From Segatella salivae DSM 15606 (GTDB lineage Bacteria; Bacteroidota; Bacteroidia; Bacteroidales; Bacteroidaceae), in contig NZ_GL629647.1 of NCBI RefSeq assembly GCF_000185845.1, positions 2,947,745 through 2,954,892 on the forward strand: 7,148 nucleotides of DNA, given 5' to 3'. This document shows, one piece after another, positions 1 through 5,715 of the stretch. The position numbers and the translations under genes are program-made. A model generated the notes under the pieces. The model did not search any database. It worked only from the letters and a program-made list of their open reading frames with translations, and was not told the DNA's origin. The first letter of the stretch is position 1. Each line of letters opens with the position of its first letter.

Positions 1-2
1 CT

Positions 3-125
3 GCTTGCGGGCTTCCCGCAAATCGCTTTTTAAAGGTTTTGACGCTTGCGGGCCTCCCGCAAATCATTTTTTAAAGGATTTTGCGCTTGCGGACTTCCCG
101 CAAATCATTCCGCAAAGGGTTTGAT
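3..125. repeat. Three tandem 41-bp units with a GC-rich hairpin
   Basis: Three head-to-tail units begin at 3, 44 and 85, each starting GCTTGCGG. Units 1 and 2 agree at about 35 of 41 positions; unit 3 diverges more in its second half, and a fourth, very degraded copy may follow to about 165. Each unit holds an inverted repeat: TTGCGGG / CCCGCAA with a CNT loop at 5-21 and 46-62, and with one mismatch in unit 3. A T-rich tract follows the hairpin in units 1 and 2, so each copy resembles a terminator. The period is not a multiple of three and stops occur, so it is not coding. The array may extend left of the window. Confidence 0.85.
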
Positions 126-165
126 ATTTCCGCGCTTGGCGAAAGTCATTTCCCGAGTGGTTTGG

Positions 166-342
166 CGTTTTTGCGTACGCCGAATTGATTTGTTCTACTT
201 TTAGATTGATAATTTATTCGTGTGTTTGGAGTGCTTGACGTGTAATAGTTTGTTTTTTATTAATTTTAGTTCTATATCTGCTTAGAAAATGCACGTAATT
301 GAAACTCCTTGTTGAAATACTTACAAAAAGATGTGGATTAAT
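166..342. other. Gene-free AT-rich upstream region of the cas operon
   Basis: Together with the 41-bp repeats this makes about 410 bases without a gene. A short inverted repeat GGCGT / ACGCC lies at 164-181, at the boundary with the repeats. Beyond that I see AT-rich sequence, no convincing ORF, no tRNA-like fold and no CRISPR repeat. Confidence 0.5.
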
Positions 343-373
343 TTTGATATTATTTACAAAAACCGTATCTTAG
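343..373 (+). promoter_or_regulatory. Bacteroidetes-type promoter of the cas operon
   Basis: TTTG at 343-346 is followed after exactly 19 bases by TATCTTAG at 366-373, one base off the Bacteroidetes -7 consensus TAnnTTTG. This predicts transcription from about 380 and a leader of roughly 34 bases before the cas6 ATG. It is the only good -33/-7 pair I found between the 41-bp repeats and cas6. Confidence 0.6.
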
Positions 374-413
374 AGGTCGAAAATATCACGTAAAACGAGT
401 AACCTTCGAATAC

Positions 414-1190
414 ATGAAATTTAAGATTATTTTTCGAATAGACCGCAGTCTGGGTGATTGTTTGCCAATCAACTATCAGTATGAACAATCTGCGGTTATA
501 TATAAGATTTTGTCGAATGCTGATAAAGCTTATTCGGCATGGTTGCATGATAATGGCTTTCAGCTTGATAATGGAAAGCATTTCAAGTTGTTTTGCTATT
601 CGCGTTTTCAATTTGAGAAATATCGTATTTTGCGAGATGCTCAGTGTATTAATATAATAGGAGATAGGATTGAATGGTATGTCAGTTTCCTGCCCGAGAA
701 GAGTACGGCAGAGTTTGTGCATGGCTTGTTTGCCAATCAGCATGTGGTGATTGGAAATAGGGTGTATCGGGTAGCTATGGATGTGGTTGGCGTTGAAGCT
801 TTGTCTTCTGTGACGTTAGAAGAAACGATGACTTTTCGTGTAAACTCTTCTATCTGTATTCGGGAGAAGAGAGATCATGGGGTGCAATATCTCTCTCCTT
901 TAGACAATCATTATAAGGAGGGCTTGTTGAAGGGGCTTCTTGCACGTTATGAATCGTTTTATGGTCATCCTTTTACGGGAGATGTTTCTTCATTTGGGTT
1001 TGAGTTGCTGACTCATAAGCCAAAGTCTGTCCTTATTACCATCAAGGCTGATACTCCCGAGCAAACTCGCGTTCGTGGCTATCGCTATGATTTCCGCTTG
1101 AAGGCTCCGATAGAATTGATGAAGATAGCTTATGAGGGTGGTTTGGGCGAATTGTGTTCTCAAGGTTTTGGATTTATAGAAATGATGTAA
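414..1190 (+). CDS. cas6: Cas6, CRISPR pre-crRNA endoribonuclease
   Basis: 258 residues, about the usual Cas6 length. Cas6 cuts the CRISPR transcript inside each repeat, by metal-independent chemistry, to make crRNAs and often stays on the crRNA 3' hairpin in Cascade. Visible signs: a ferredoxin-like N-terminus (KFKIIFRI); a Y30...LHDNG block whose His45 matches the catalytic His of classical Cas6, with Lys55 or Lys58 as candidate third catalytic residue; and a C-terminal Gly-rich loop, GLGELCSQGFGFIEM, near residues 242-256, the hallmark of the RAMP fold. The ATG at 414 follows the predicted promoter by about 34 bases and gives the expected N-terminal strand. The stop touches the next start codon, so it leads a translationally coupled operon. 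All key residues look intact, so this gene shows no decay although the system is incomplete. Confidence 0.92.
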   Translation: MKFKIIFRIDRSLGDCLPINYQYEQSAVIYKILSNADKAYSAWLHDNGFQLDNGKHFKLFCYSRFQFEKYRILRDAQCINIIGDRIEWYVSFLPEKSTAEFVHGLFANQHVVIGNRVYRVAMDVVGVEALSSVTLEETMTFRVNSSICIREKRDHGVQYLSPLDNHYKEGLLKGLLARYESFYGHPFTGDVSSFGFELLTHKPKSVLITIKADTPEQTRVRGYRYDFRLKAPIELMKIAYEGGLGELCSQGFGFIEMM

Positions 1191-1931
1191 ATGTGTATGC
1201 AAGTAAATTTAGATTTATCTGTTTTAAGTGAACTTCCTAAGTTAACAGAGAAAGTAACTTTGGGAATTCAACCATTGGCACCTTTATCAATGGTGAGTGA
1301 GATGCCTGGATCATATTATAAGAGTATGAGGTTTCCTAATCAAAAAATGATTTGTGGCTTATTTGAAAATATTTTAGGTTGGCATATAGATCTTCCTTTG
1401 AGGATATCTATTTTCAAAGCTTATAAATCGATCAGAGAAACGCAAGGACTTGAAACAGTTAATTACGTGTCAGGTTCAACATATCTTCCTCTTCTTATGG
1501 ATTATTTTTCAATAGTTGAAAAACCAAGAATCAAGTTGCAGCGCTATTGTATTTATAAGGATCTGTGGAGTAGAAATTATAGACGGGAAAATGCTTTTGT
1601 TCATTTGGATGGCAGTCGGAATTTAGATATTAATATTATAACGGAGAAAAATAATTTGTATGAAGATTTGCTGTATAAAATTAAGAATAAGGAGTTGGAT
1701 AAGTTGGGAGCAAATAGTAAAAAGGAAGCCTGGATAAAAAAGCATATGGGCGGAATCCCTTTTTTCTATACAACTCCCACTTCTCGTGAATTCATAGTCA
1801 TGGAGGGTTCCTTTGAATTTTCGTTATTGATTGATAATCGTTTGCTTGGACTATTGCATGACCATCTGAGTTGTAATAATATTGGATATCTTGGTACAAG
1901 TGAAGGTTGGGTAAATATAACATTAGAATGA
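1191..1931 (+). CDS. cas5: Cas5, type I-B Cascade subunit
   Basis: 246 residues. The N-terminus VTLGIQPLAPLSMVSEMPG followed by a CGLFENILGW block (residues 22 to 64) fits the Cas5 pattern: a first RAMP strand, a 'PLAPLSM' turn, then a helix that begins after conserved Pro/Gly residues. Cas5 binds the 5' handle of the crRNA and joins the large subunit to the Cas7 backbone. I match it to the Bacteroidetes type I-B version, formerly the PGING subtype. The start ATG at 1191 directly abuts the cas6 stop; ATG 1197 is an alternative costing two residues. The 3' end overlaps cas8b as ATGA. The C-terminal half (GGIPFFYTTPTSREFIVMEGS) matches no catalytic motif, as expected for a Cas5 whose processing role is held by a separate Cas6. 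Confidence 0.82.
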   Translation: MCMQVNLDLSVLSELPKLTEKVTLGIQPLAPLSMVSEMPGSYYKSMRFPNQKMICGLFENILGWHIDLPLRISIFKAYKSIRETQGLETVNYVSGSTYLPLLMDYFSIVEKPRIKLQRYCIYKDLWSRNYRRENAFVHLDGSRNLDINIITEKNNLYEDLLYKIKNKELDKLGANSKKEAWIKKHMGGIPFFYTTPTSREFIVMEGSFEFSLLIDNRLLGLLHDHLSCNNIGYLGTSEGWVNITLE

Positions 1932-3445
1932 ATATGAAACATCCATACATTAAATATGCACAAGCACTTCTTATTGAAGAGAATAACCTTGAAAGCATAG
2001 AGGATATTACGCATAATCATATCAAGCAAGAATTGGCAAAAGGTTTGGATACTTTTAGCTTGAAACCGATTAAAGATTTTGTCGGTAAGGAAAAGGTAAA
2101 GTACTCTTTCGTCAGTGAAAAGAATGATGCAAAACACTTTGTCTACTTGTCTCCAAATATCATCTCAACAGAGATGAAAGCCTCGAATATATATAAATTT
2201 CTTAGAAAGGATATAGATGAAGACTTACAAAAATCTTGTAAAGTTTCACAATCTGTTATGCCTATAGTAGGAGAGTACTGTACTTTTTCTAATAAAGGAA
2301 TAGTAGGACGGGGAAAACCAACTTCAACGATTTATGAAGAATGTCTTGCTGCAATAACAACTGTAACTACTTTGAAACCATGCTTACAATCTGGGAAAGA
2401 GAATATATGCATCATTCCTGATTTGGAAGTAGAAAATCTGATAGATTTTATCAAGCTTTTCAAAAGGATTTCTTTGGTGAATTCTGAATCAGACTTAATG
2501 GAAGGAGTTGTTGTTAAAACATCTAAAAGGGGGAAAGGAAAAGATATTTATATTCCTAAGCGTCCAAAAATCTTTAGGGGAAATTTTCCTAATGCTCCTC
2601 GAAGTCCTGCTTTATGTAGCGTAGCTCTTTTAGGAACTATAGGGGAGATGGTAAAAAATAGCGATACCTCTTTGTTGGCAAAGCGAGTTATTAAATGCTT
2701 GGAGAATACTGATATCTATACTGTGAGCTATGGTAATGCTTCTGTATTCACCTATAATCATTATATAATACAGTTGGCAAGTAAAGGAAGTCTACGAAAG
2801 ATTGTAGATAGTATTTATTGGTGTAATCTGTATAAGTATGTTGATAGAGAGAAGTATAATCCTAATGAAGTCGTAGAAAAAACGAAAGACTATGAAGTGT
2901 TCGATTTATTTGCAGGAAGATTTCTTCAGTTATTTAATAGACCAGCCTTCAAGGATTTTCTCTCTTTTAGAGCAGAGTATCCAGCGGATTTAAAGTTATT
3001 ATTAACGACATATTTTGAAAATATGGAAAAGATAGATGCTAAAGTTGTAGTTTCAGCGAAGGAATTAGGTTCCTGGTTGAATGGTGTAGCGTATAGAGCT
3101 GCAAAAAAAATGTTGAGAGAAGAAGGGAAATCTAGTGATGAAGAGTTGCGAAAGACAAAAGCTAAATTCCTTGTAGAGCTGGAAAGTTCTGCTTTTGCAG
3201 CTAAAAGCGGAGATGCTTTGATTGCTCAAGTAATAACGCGAGCGGGGCGCTTGTCTGGTTCTGATGCACCTTCTGAAGCCTCTTTATTTATGGAACAGGC
3301 AATAAGTGGAGAACTTGAGTTGAGTAAGGCTAAAAACTTATTGATTTCTTTTTCAAGGTTGCGGAAAGAGCAAGATATACAGCGAATTGTAGAAGATACT
3401 GAGCAGAATAATGAGTCTATAGAAAATGATTATTCAAATATTTAA
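1928..3445 (+). CDS. cas8b: Cas8b-type large subunit of Cascade (Csp2-like)
   Basis: 505 residues from ATG 1928, which overlaps the cas5 stop as ATGA; an earlier non-ATG start would add seven residues inside cas5. Cas8 recognises the PAM, holds the unwound target and recruits Cas3. The call rests on size, on position between cas5 and cas7, and on resemblance to the large subunit of Bacteroidetes I-B systems. The first roughly 360 residues are a mixed region with a basic patch (KTSKRGKGKDIYIPKRPKIFRGNFPNAPRSPA, quoted as KTSKRGKGK and KRPKIFRGNFP, near 205-232). The last roughly 140 residues are helical and charged (ELGSWLNGVAYRAAKK, then SGDALIAQVITRAGRLSGSD), like the C-terminal helical bundle that serves as small subunit in type I-B. 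No frameshift or internal stop is seen. It is separated from cas7 by 15 bases. Confidence 0.75.
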   Translation: MNMKHPYIKYAQALLIEENNLESIEDITHNHIKQELAKGLDTFSLKPIKDFVGKEKVKYSFVSEKNDAKHFVYLSPNIISTEMKASNIYKFLRKDIDEDLQKSCKVSQSVMPIVGEYCTFSNKGIVGRGKPTSTIYEECLAAITTVTTLKPCLQSGKENICIIPDLEVENLIDFIKLFKRISLVNSESDLMEGVVVKTSKRGKGKDIYIPKRPKIFRGNFPNAPRSPALCSVALLGTIGEMVKNSDTSLLAKRVIKCLENTDIYTVSYGNASVFTYNHYIIQLASKGSLRKIVDSIYWCNLYKYVDREKYNPNEVVEKTKDYEVFDLFAGRFLQLFNRPAFKDFLSFRAEYPADLKLLLTTYFENMEKIDAKVVVSAKELGSWLNGVAYRAAKKMLREEGKSSDEELRKTKAKFLVELESSAFAAKSGDALIAQVITRAGRLSGSDAPSEASLFMEQAISGELELSKAKNLLISFSRLRKEQDIQRIVEDTEQNNESIENDYSNI

Positions 3446-3460
3446 GTTAATATAATTGTT

Positions 3461-4099
3461 ATGGTTATAAAAGGAATTTTAGTGTCATCTTTGGCTCCAT
3501 TTGAGAACCATATGGCAAACAATGGTGAAAAGTTATTGGGGAATGCTTCTTCTATAAAGAGAAGGCCCGATGGATGTGTTTATATTTCGGGGCAAATGCA
3601 ACGCCATGTACTATTTACAGCTATGGCTCGTCTTAATGAAGCTGATCCTAATAAAGGTAAAACTTTTGTGTCTAATGGAGACGGAGTTACAAATAAGATA
3701 GAAAGCGATTTAAGAGCAGATATGGGTGGATTTATGCATCCATCTAAAGGAGATTATTCAGGCCGTAGGACGGCTCCTCTTTCTGTTACGCCAGCAATTG
3801 CAATGTCTGAAAGTGAGGTTGGAAGGGATTTATTGGTTAGATTAAAAATTGATACTAATAGTGAATCAAAAGAGCAGGCATTGGCTACGAAAGAATTTAG
3901 CCAATATGATTTAATGAAGATGAATTTTTTCTTAGATGTAACATCTTTGAGTATTCATAAGGGCTTTGTTTACGAAAATGGATTTAATGTTGCAGCTGCC
4001 TATTCTAAACATGCTTCAGAGGTAGAAAGGAAACGTAGGGCAAAATTATTTAAGGGGCATAAAACGAAATGTAACAAAATGGAAGATGATAGAAAATGA
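3461..4099 (+). CDS. cas7: Cas7 backbone subunit, truncated at the C-terminus
   Basis: 212 residues, against about 300 in complete members as I know the family (Cas7/DevR, Csp1-like). Cas7 polymerises along the crRNA spacer. The N-terminus VIKGILVSSLAPFENHMANNG, quoted as KGILVSSLAPFENH, SGQMQRHVLFTAM at about 44-56, the long loop VSNGDGVTNKIESDLRAD, RRTAPLSVTPAIA and KMNFFLDVTSLS form the DevR-type RAMP core. After ..VERKRRAKLF (residue 197) the frame runs into KGHKTKCNKMEDDRK and stops, with no resemblance to a Cas7 C-terminus. The break maps to about 4052. Downstream DNA is repeat-rich and noncoding, and no cas3, cas4, cas1 or cas2 follows. The product probably cannot form a normal filament, although most of the RNA-binding core remains. 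Functionally this is best treated as a broken gene. Confidence 0.85.
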   Translation: MVIKGILVSSLAPFENHMANNGEKLLGNASSIKRRPDGCVYISGQMQRHVLFTAMARLNEADPNKGKTFVSNGDGVTNKIESDLRADMGGFMHPSKGDYSGRRTAPLSVTPAIAMSESEVGRDLLVRLKIDTNSESKEQALATKEFSQYDLMKMNFFLDVTSLSIHKGFVYENGFNVAAAYSKHASEVERKRRAKLFKGHKTKCNKMEDDRK

Positions 4100-4163
4100 C
4101 TATATACGTTGATATTCAATCAGTTAGGACGAAATTAGAGAAAGGCGACTTGCAAAACGAAAT

Positions 4164-4234
4164 GTTACATTGCGTTACATTCGTGTTACATTTAGGGGCT
4201 TATTTGAACAGTGTTTGAAGCATAAATGTTACAT
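4164..4234 (+). repeat. Phased GTTACAT repeats
   Basis: GTTACAT occurs at 4164-4170, 4174-4180, 4185-4191 and 4228-4234. The first three are 10 and 11 bases apart, about one helical turn, so a bound protein would sit on one face of the DNA. The first lies in an odd palindrome AATGTTACATT at 4161-4171. This looks like a protein-binding array rather than coding DNA. The binding protein is unknown. Confidence 0.6.
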
Positions 4235-4449
4235 GGGTGAAAAATAGGGCTACATGAGACGGCGTTTTGATTGAAGACGGGTAATTTATAACATGAAGGC
4301 GATAGAGGACGGCACAGGCGAAGGAAAAGGCTTTGTCGGGTGATTTGAGAATGTTTGAAGTATGGCAGAAGCAGTTGCATCCTGCCTTTTATTTTGTCGC
4401 AAAGAATAAAATATAAGTCATTGAAATATCGTATATAATTATTATTTTG

Positions 4450-4457
4450 TATATTTG
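4450..4457 (+). promoter_or_regulatory. -7 box of the small orphan gene
   Basis: TATATTTG matches TAnnTTTG exactly and lies 18 bases before the ATG at 4476, giving a very short leader. No TTTG sits at the expected distance of about 19 bases; the nearest upstream TTG is at 4421-4423, which is too far. The flanking sequence is very AT-rich. Confidence 0.5.
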
Positions 4458-4475
4458 CAGCAAAAAGAAGTAAAT

Positions 4476-4688
4476 ATGACTAAGGTAATACATGTGCAAT
4501 TGATGCAGGGACGAAAGAACTATTATTTCGGTTCTATTCCTGCGATTTACAGCGTTTTAACGGCTGAGGAGATAGGGATAAAGCAGTGTTCATTAGAACG
4601 CGTAGGGTTGAGCAAGGGAGGCGTTGTACTGAATAAAAAGGCATGTATCAGGGCAGGCGAACTTATACGCTCTAAGGCAACAAAATAA
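4476..4688 (+). CDS. Small conserved-looking protein of unknown function
   Basis: 70 residues from ATG 4476; an upstream TTG at 4455 lies within the predicted -7 box and is not a credible start. I cannot name it. It is basic and mixed alpha/beta in character: KVIHVQLMQGRKNYYFGS, then IPAIYSVLTAEEIGI, then a Gly/Lys-rich turn (GLSKGGVVLNKKA) and a C-terminal RAGELIRSK. There is no signal peptide, membrane segment or Cys motif. My impression, from memory only, is that Bacteroides and Prevotella encode similar small proteins with a 'YYFGSI.AIY..L..E.IG' core near mobile regions. It has its own promoter and a possible terminator downstream, so it seems to be a single-gene unit, flanked on both sides by binding-site-like repeats. 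A small DNA-associated protein is one guess, not shown by the sequence. Confidence 0.6.
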   Translation: MTKVIHVQLMQGRKNYYFGSIPAIYSVLTAEEIGIKQCSLERVGLSKGGVVLNKKACIRAGELIRSKATK

Positions 4689-4692
4689 GGAT

Positions 4693-4713
4693 GCGTTTGA
4701 ACAGCTAAAACGC
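4693..4713 (+). repeat. Small inverted repeat just after the orphan gene
   Basis: GCGTTT at 4693-4698 pairs with AAACGC at 4708-4713 around a 9-base loop. There is no T-run after it, so it is not a standard terminator. It begins four bases after the stop codon. Confidence 0.35.
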
Positions 4714-4755
4714 TGATTGAACGACACTTGAACGGTTTTCGACACGTATTTGAAC
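4697..4755 (+). repeat. Cluster of TTGAAC words
   Basis: TTGAAC occurs at 4697-4702, 4717-4722, 4728-4733 and 4750-4755, with intervals of 20, 11 and 22 bases, close to whole helical turns. Two copies continue as TTGAACGG. One more copy lies at 4204-4209 left of the orphan gene. Confidence 0.45.
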
Positions 4756-4773
4756 GGTCGGAAGCCGTTTTTC
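4753..4773 (+). terminator. Possible terminator of the orphan gene
   Basis: AACGG at 4753-4757 pairs with CCGTT at 4765-4769 over a 7-base loop and runs straight into TTT. The stem is short (5 bp, perhaps 6 with a G-U pair). It starts 65 bases after the stop codon of the gene at 4476. Confidence 0.35.
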
Positions 4774-4820
4774 CATTTTATAGGGTCTTTAAACGGGTGA
4801 TTTTAGGGCAAAAAATGGGA

Positions 4821-4900
4821 TTGGAGTGACACTTGGGGTGACGATTGGGGTGACAGTGCAAAACGAAATGTATCGATTGGGGTGACATTAGGGGTGACAC
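4821..4900 (+). repeat. Iteron-like array of five 12-bp repeats
   Basis: The unit is TTGGGGTGACAN. Three contiguous copies lie at 4821-4832 (TTGGAGTGACAC), 4833-4844 and 4845-4856. A 20-base spacer containing aaaacgaaatgt follows, then two contiguous copies at 4877-4888 and 4889-4900 (TAGGGGTGACAC). The GTGAC core is invariant. The exact 12-base period and the AT-rich DNA on the right resemble iterons bound by a replication initiator or a cooperative repressor. No initiator gene is in the window. Confidence 0.7.
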
Positions 4901-5070
4901 TTTTAACATAAATAGAATTGAATTAGCCCCCCTCACATTAACCGAATATTGTTGATTACGTTCGTTTTTGTCGTTTTTACCCCCTCCCATATTCCAAAGG
5001 TATAGGGTTTATTACCATCTATTTGTAAGTGGAAAATTTGTAAGACGCCCTGTTTATCGAGTTTTTTAGC

Positions 5071-5078
5071 TATATTTG
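5071..5078 (+). promoter_or_regulatory. -7 box of the three-TM protein gene
   Basis: TATATTTG is an exact TAnnTTTG, 49 bases before the ATG at 5128. The best upstream TTTG (5037-5040) is 30 bases away, too far for a normal -33 element, so the promoter may need an activator. The predicted leader contains a small hairpin, TGCGC / GCGCA with a GTG loop at 5102-5114, directly before the ribosome binding site. Confidence 0.5.
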
Positions 5079-5115
5079 CGGTGTTAAATCATAAAAAAGC
5101 GTGCGCGTGGCGCAT

Positions 5116-5122
5116 AAGGAGG
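5116..5122 (+). promoter_or_regulatory. Strong Shine-Dalgarno sequence
   Basis: AAGGAGG lies five bases before ATG 5128 and decides this start over the in-frame GTG at 5101. Such a full anti-16S match is unusual in a Bacteroidetes genome, where genes normally lack it. Confidence 0.6.
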
Positions 5123-5127
5123 GCAAT

Positions 5128-5715
5128 ATGGAACAGACATTTAAGATTAGTGATGAGCAGTGGGAGCGTTTGAATGATACAACGTTTAGAATTGTACTGG
5201 AGCGTTCAGATAAGCTGGTTGCAAGTTCACTTGAACAGCTGCGCAAGTCTACAGATCGCGCCTATACCCTTTTTGGTTTCCTACTTACTGTTTTCTCAGG
5301 AATAACCGCTTACTTGATTAGGTGTGTGGATATAACTGTTCTGCTTCCGTGTGTTGTATTGTGGTTGGGGTGTGGTATAGCTACTGCATTGATGTTTTCC
5401 AAGTCGATATTGGTACACCCTTTTATCCATCAGGGAAACCAGCCACGTTATTTAATCACCAAAGAGCTTATAGATGCTTATAAATCGAATGGTGCATACC
5501 AGCACACGCTCTTGGTGTCTGCTATAGAAGAAAATCAATATTGCTACGACTACAATTCAAACATATTGGAGAAGCGTGCAAAAGTAATTAAATGTGTGAT
5601 GAAAGTTATAAAGGCAACCTTTTTAATGGTTGCCGTTATAACCATACTCGTTAAACTGGCTGAATATCTGAACTGCCCTTGGGTAACAATTATTTTGTGT
5701 AATTCTGTACATTAA
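5128..5715 (+). CDS. Three-TM membrane protein, possible SLATT-like effector
   Basis: 195 residues from ATG 5128. Residues 1-45 are polar and helical (..FRIVLERSDKLVASSLEQLRKS). A tight TM hairpin follows at about 46-64 and 69-90, a cytosolic-looking segment at 91-158 that ends with charged EKRAKVIKC, and a third TM at about 160-178. There is no signal peptide and no enzyme motif. The layout of an N-terminal helix, a 2TM hairpin, a soluble linker and a last TM resembles SLATT or Pycsar-type membrane effectors of antiviral nucleotide-signalling systems. No nucleotide cyclase or CD-NTase is in the window, so that role is only a possibility. The last 26 bases overlap the convergent gene. A 15-bp inverted repeat lies within the codons of the third TM. 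The strong Shine-Dalgarno sequence suggests origin elsewhere. Confidence 0.65.
   Translation: MEQTFKISDEQWERLNDTTFRIVLERSDKLVASSLEQLRKSTDRAYTLFGFLLTVFSGITAYLIRCVDITVLLPCVVLWLGCGIATALMFSKSILVHPFIHQGNQPRYLITKELIDAYKSNGAYQHTLLVSAIEENQYCYDYNSNILEKRAKVIKCVMKVIKATFLMVAVITILVKLAEYLNCPWVTIILCNSVH
5605..5642. repeat. 38-bp near-perfect inverted repeat inside a coding region
   Basis: The left arm 5605-5619 (GTTATAAAGGCAACC) and right arm 5628-5642 (GGTTGCCGTTATAAC) pair at 14 of 15 positions around the 8-base loop TTTTTAAT. It lies in the third-TM codons of the gene at 5128, about 70 bases before its stop. No T-run follows on either strand, so it is not a textbook terminator. Confidence 0.7.

Larger units (their letters stand above)
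4052..4475. other. Gene-free repeat-rich segment after the cas7 break
   Basis: After the cas7 junction there is no convincing gene for about 380 bases. The stretch holds phased GTTACAT repeats, two copies of aaaacgaaatgt, a TTGAAC word at 4204-4209 and two copies of a TTTAGGGGC-like word (about 4050 and 4190). A 62-residue minus-strand frame over 4192-4380 has no codon pattern or start context worth calling. No integrase, transposase end or target duplication was recognised. Confidence 0.5.
4061..4871. repeat. Dispersed 12-mer aaaacgaaatgt, three copies
   Basis: Exact copies occur at 4061-4072 (inside the abnormal tail of cas7), 4154-4165 (start of the GTTACAT tract) and 4860-4871 (between the two blocks of the 12-bp iteron-like array). 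The last two share the longer word tgcaaaacgaaatgt. All lie to the right of the cas7 break. Confidence 0.8.
4689..5070. other. Gene-free segment with repeat arrays
   Basis: Between the orphan gene and the next promoter I see TTGAAC words, a possible terminator, the 12-bp iteron-like array (4821-4900), then C-rich and T-rich sequence with no clear structure. Near its end ATTTGTAAG is directly repeated at 5021-5029 and 5036-5044. A 70-residue minus-strand frame across 4778-4990 is explained by the repeats and is not called. Confidence 0.5.

Noticed and set aside
3..125. Possible CRISPR array next to cas6
   Set aside because: The whole 41-bp unit repeats without variable spacers, and type I-B repeats are about 30 bases with unique spacers of similar length. 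No array was found anywhere in the window.
414..3445. Cas3-less, transposon-encoded Cascade (CAST-like) as explanation
   Set aside because: No tnsB, tnsC or tniQ is present and Cas7 is truncated, which such guided transposons need intact. Decay or interruption explains the layout better.
4192..4380. Minus-strand 62-residue frame
   Set aside because: Low-complexity look, no promoter, and it overlaps repeat DNA with no family resemblance.
4821..4900. 12-bp repeats as a CRISPR array
   Set aside because: The units are contiguous and too short, with no spacers.
5613..5634. Intrinsic terminator for the convergent genes
   Set aside because: The stem is strong, but neither strand has the following T-run, and it sits inside coding DNA; recorded as an inverted repeat instead.
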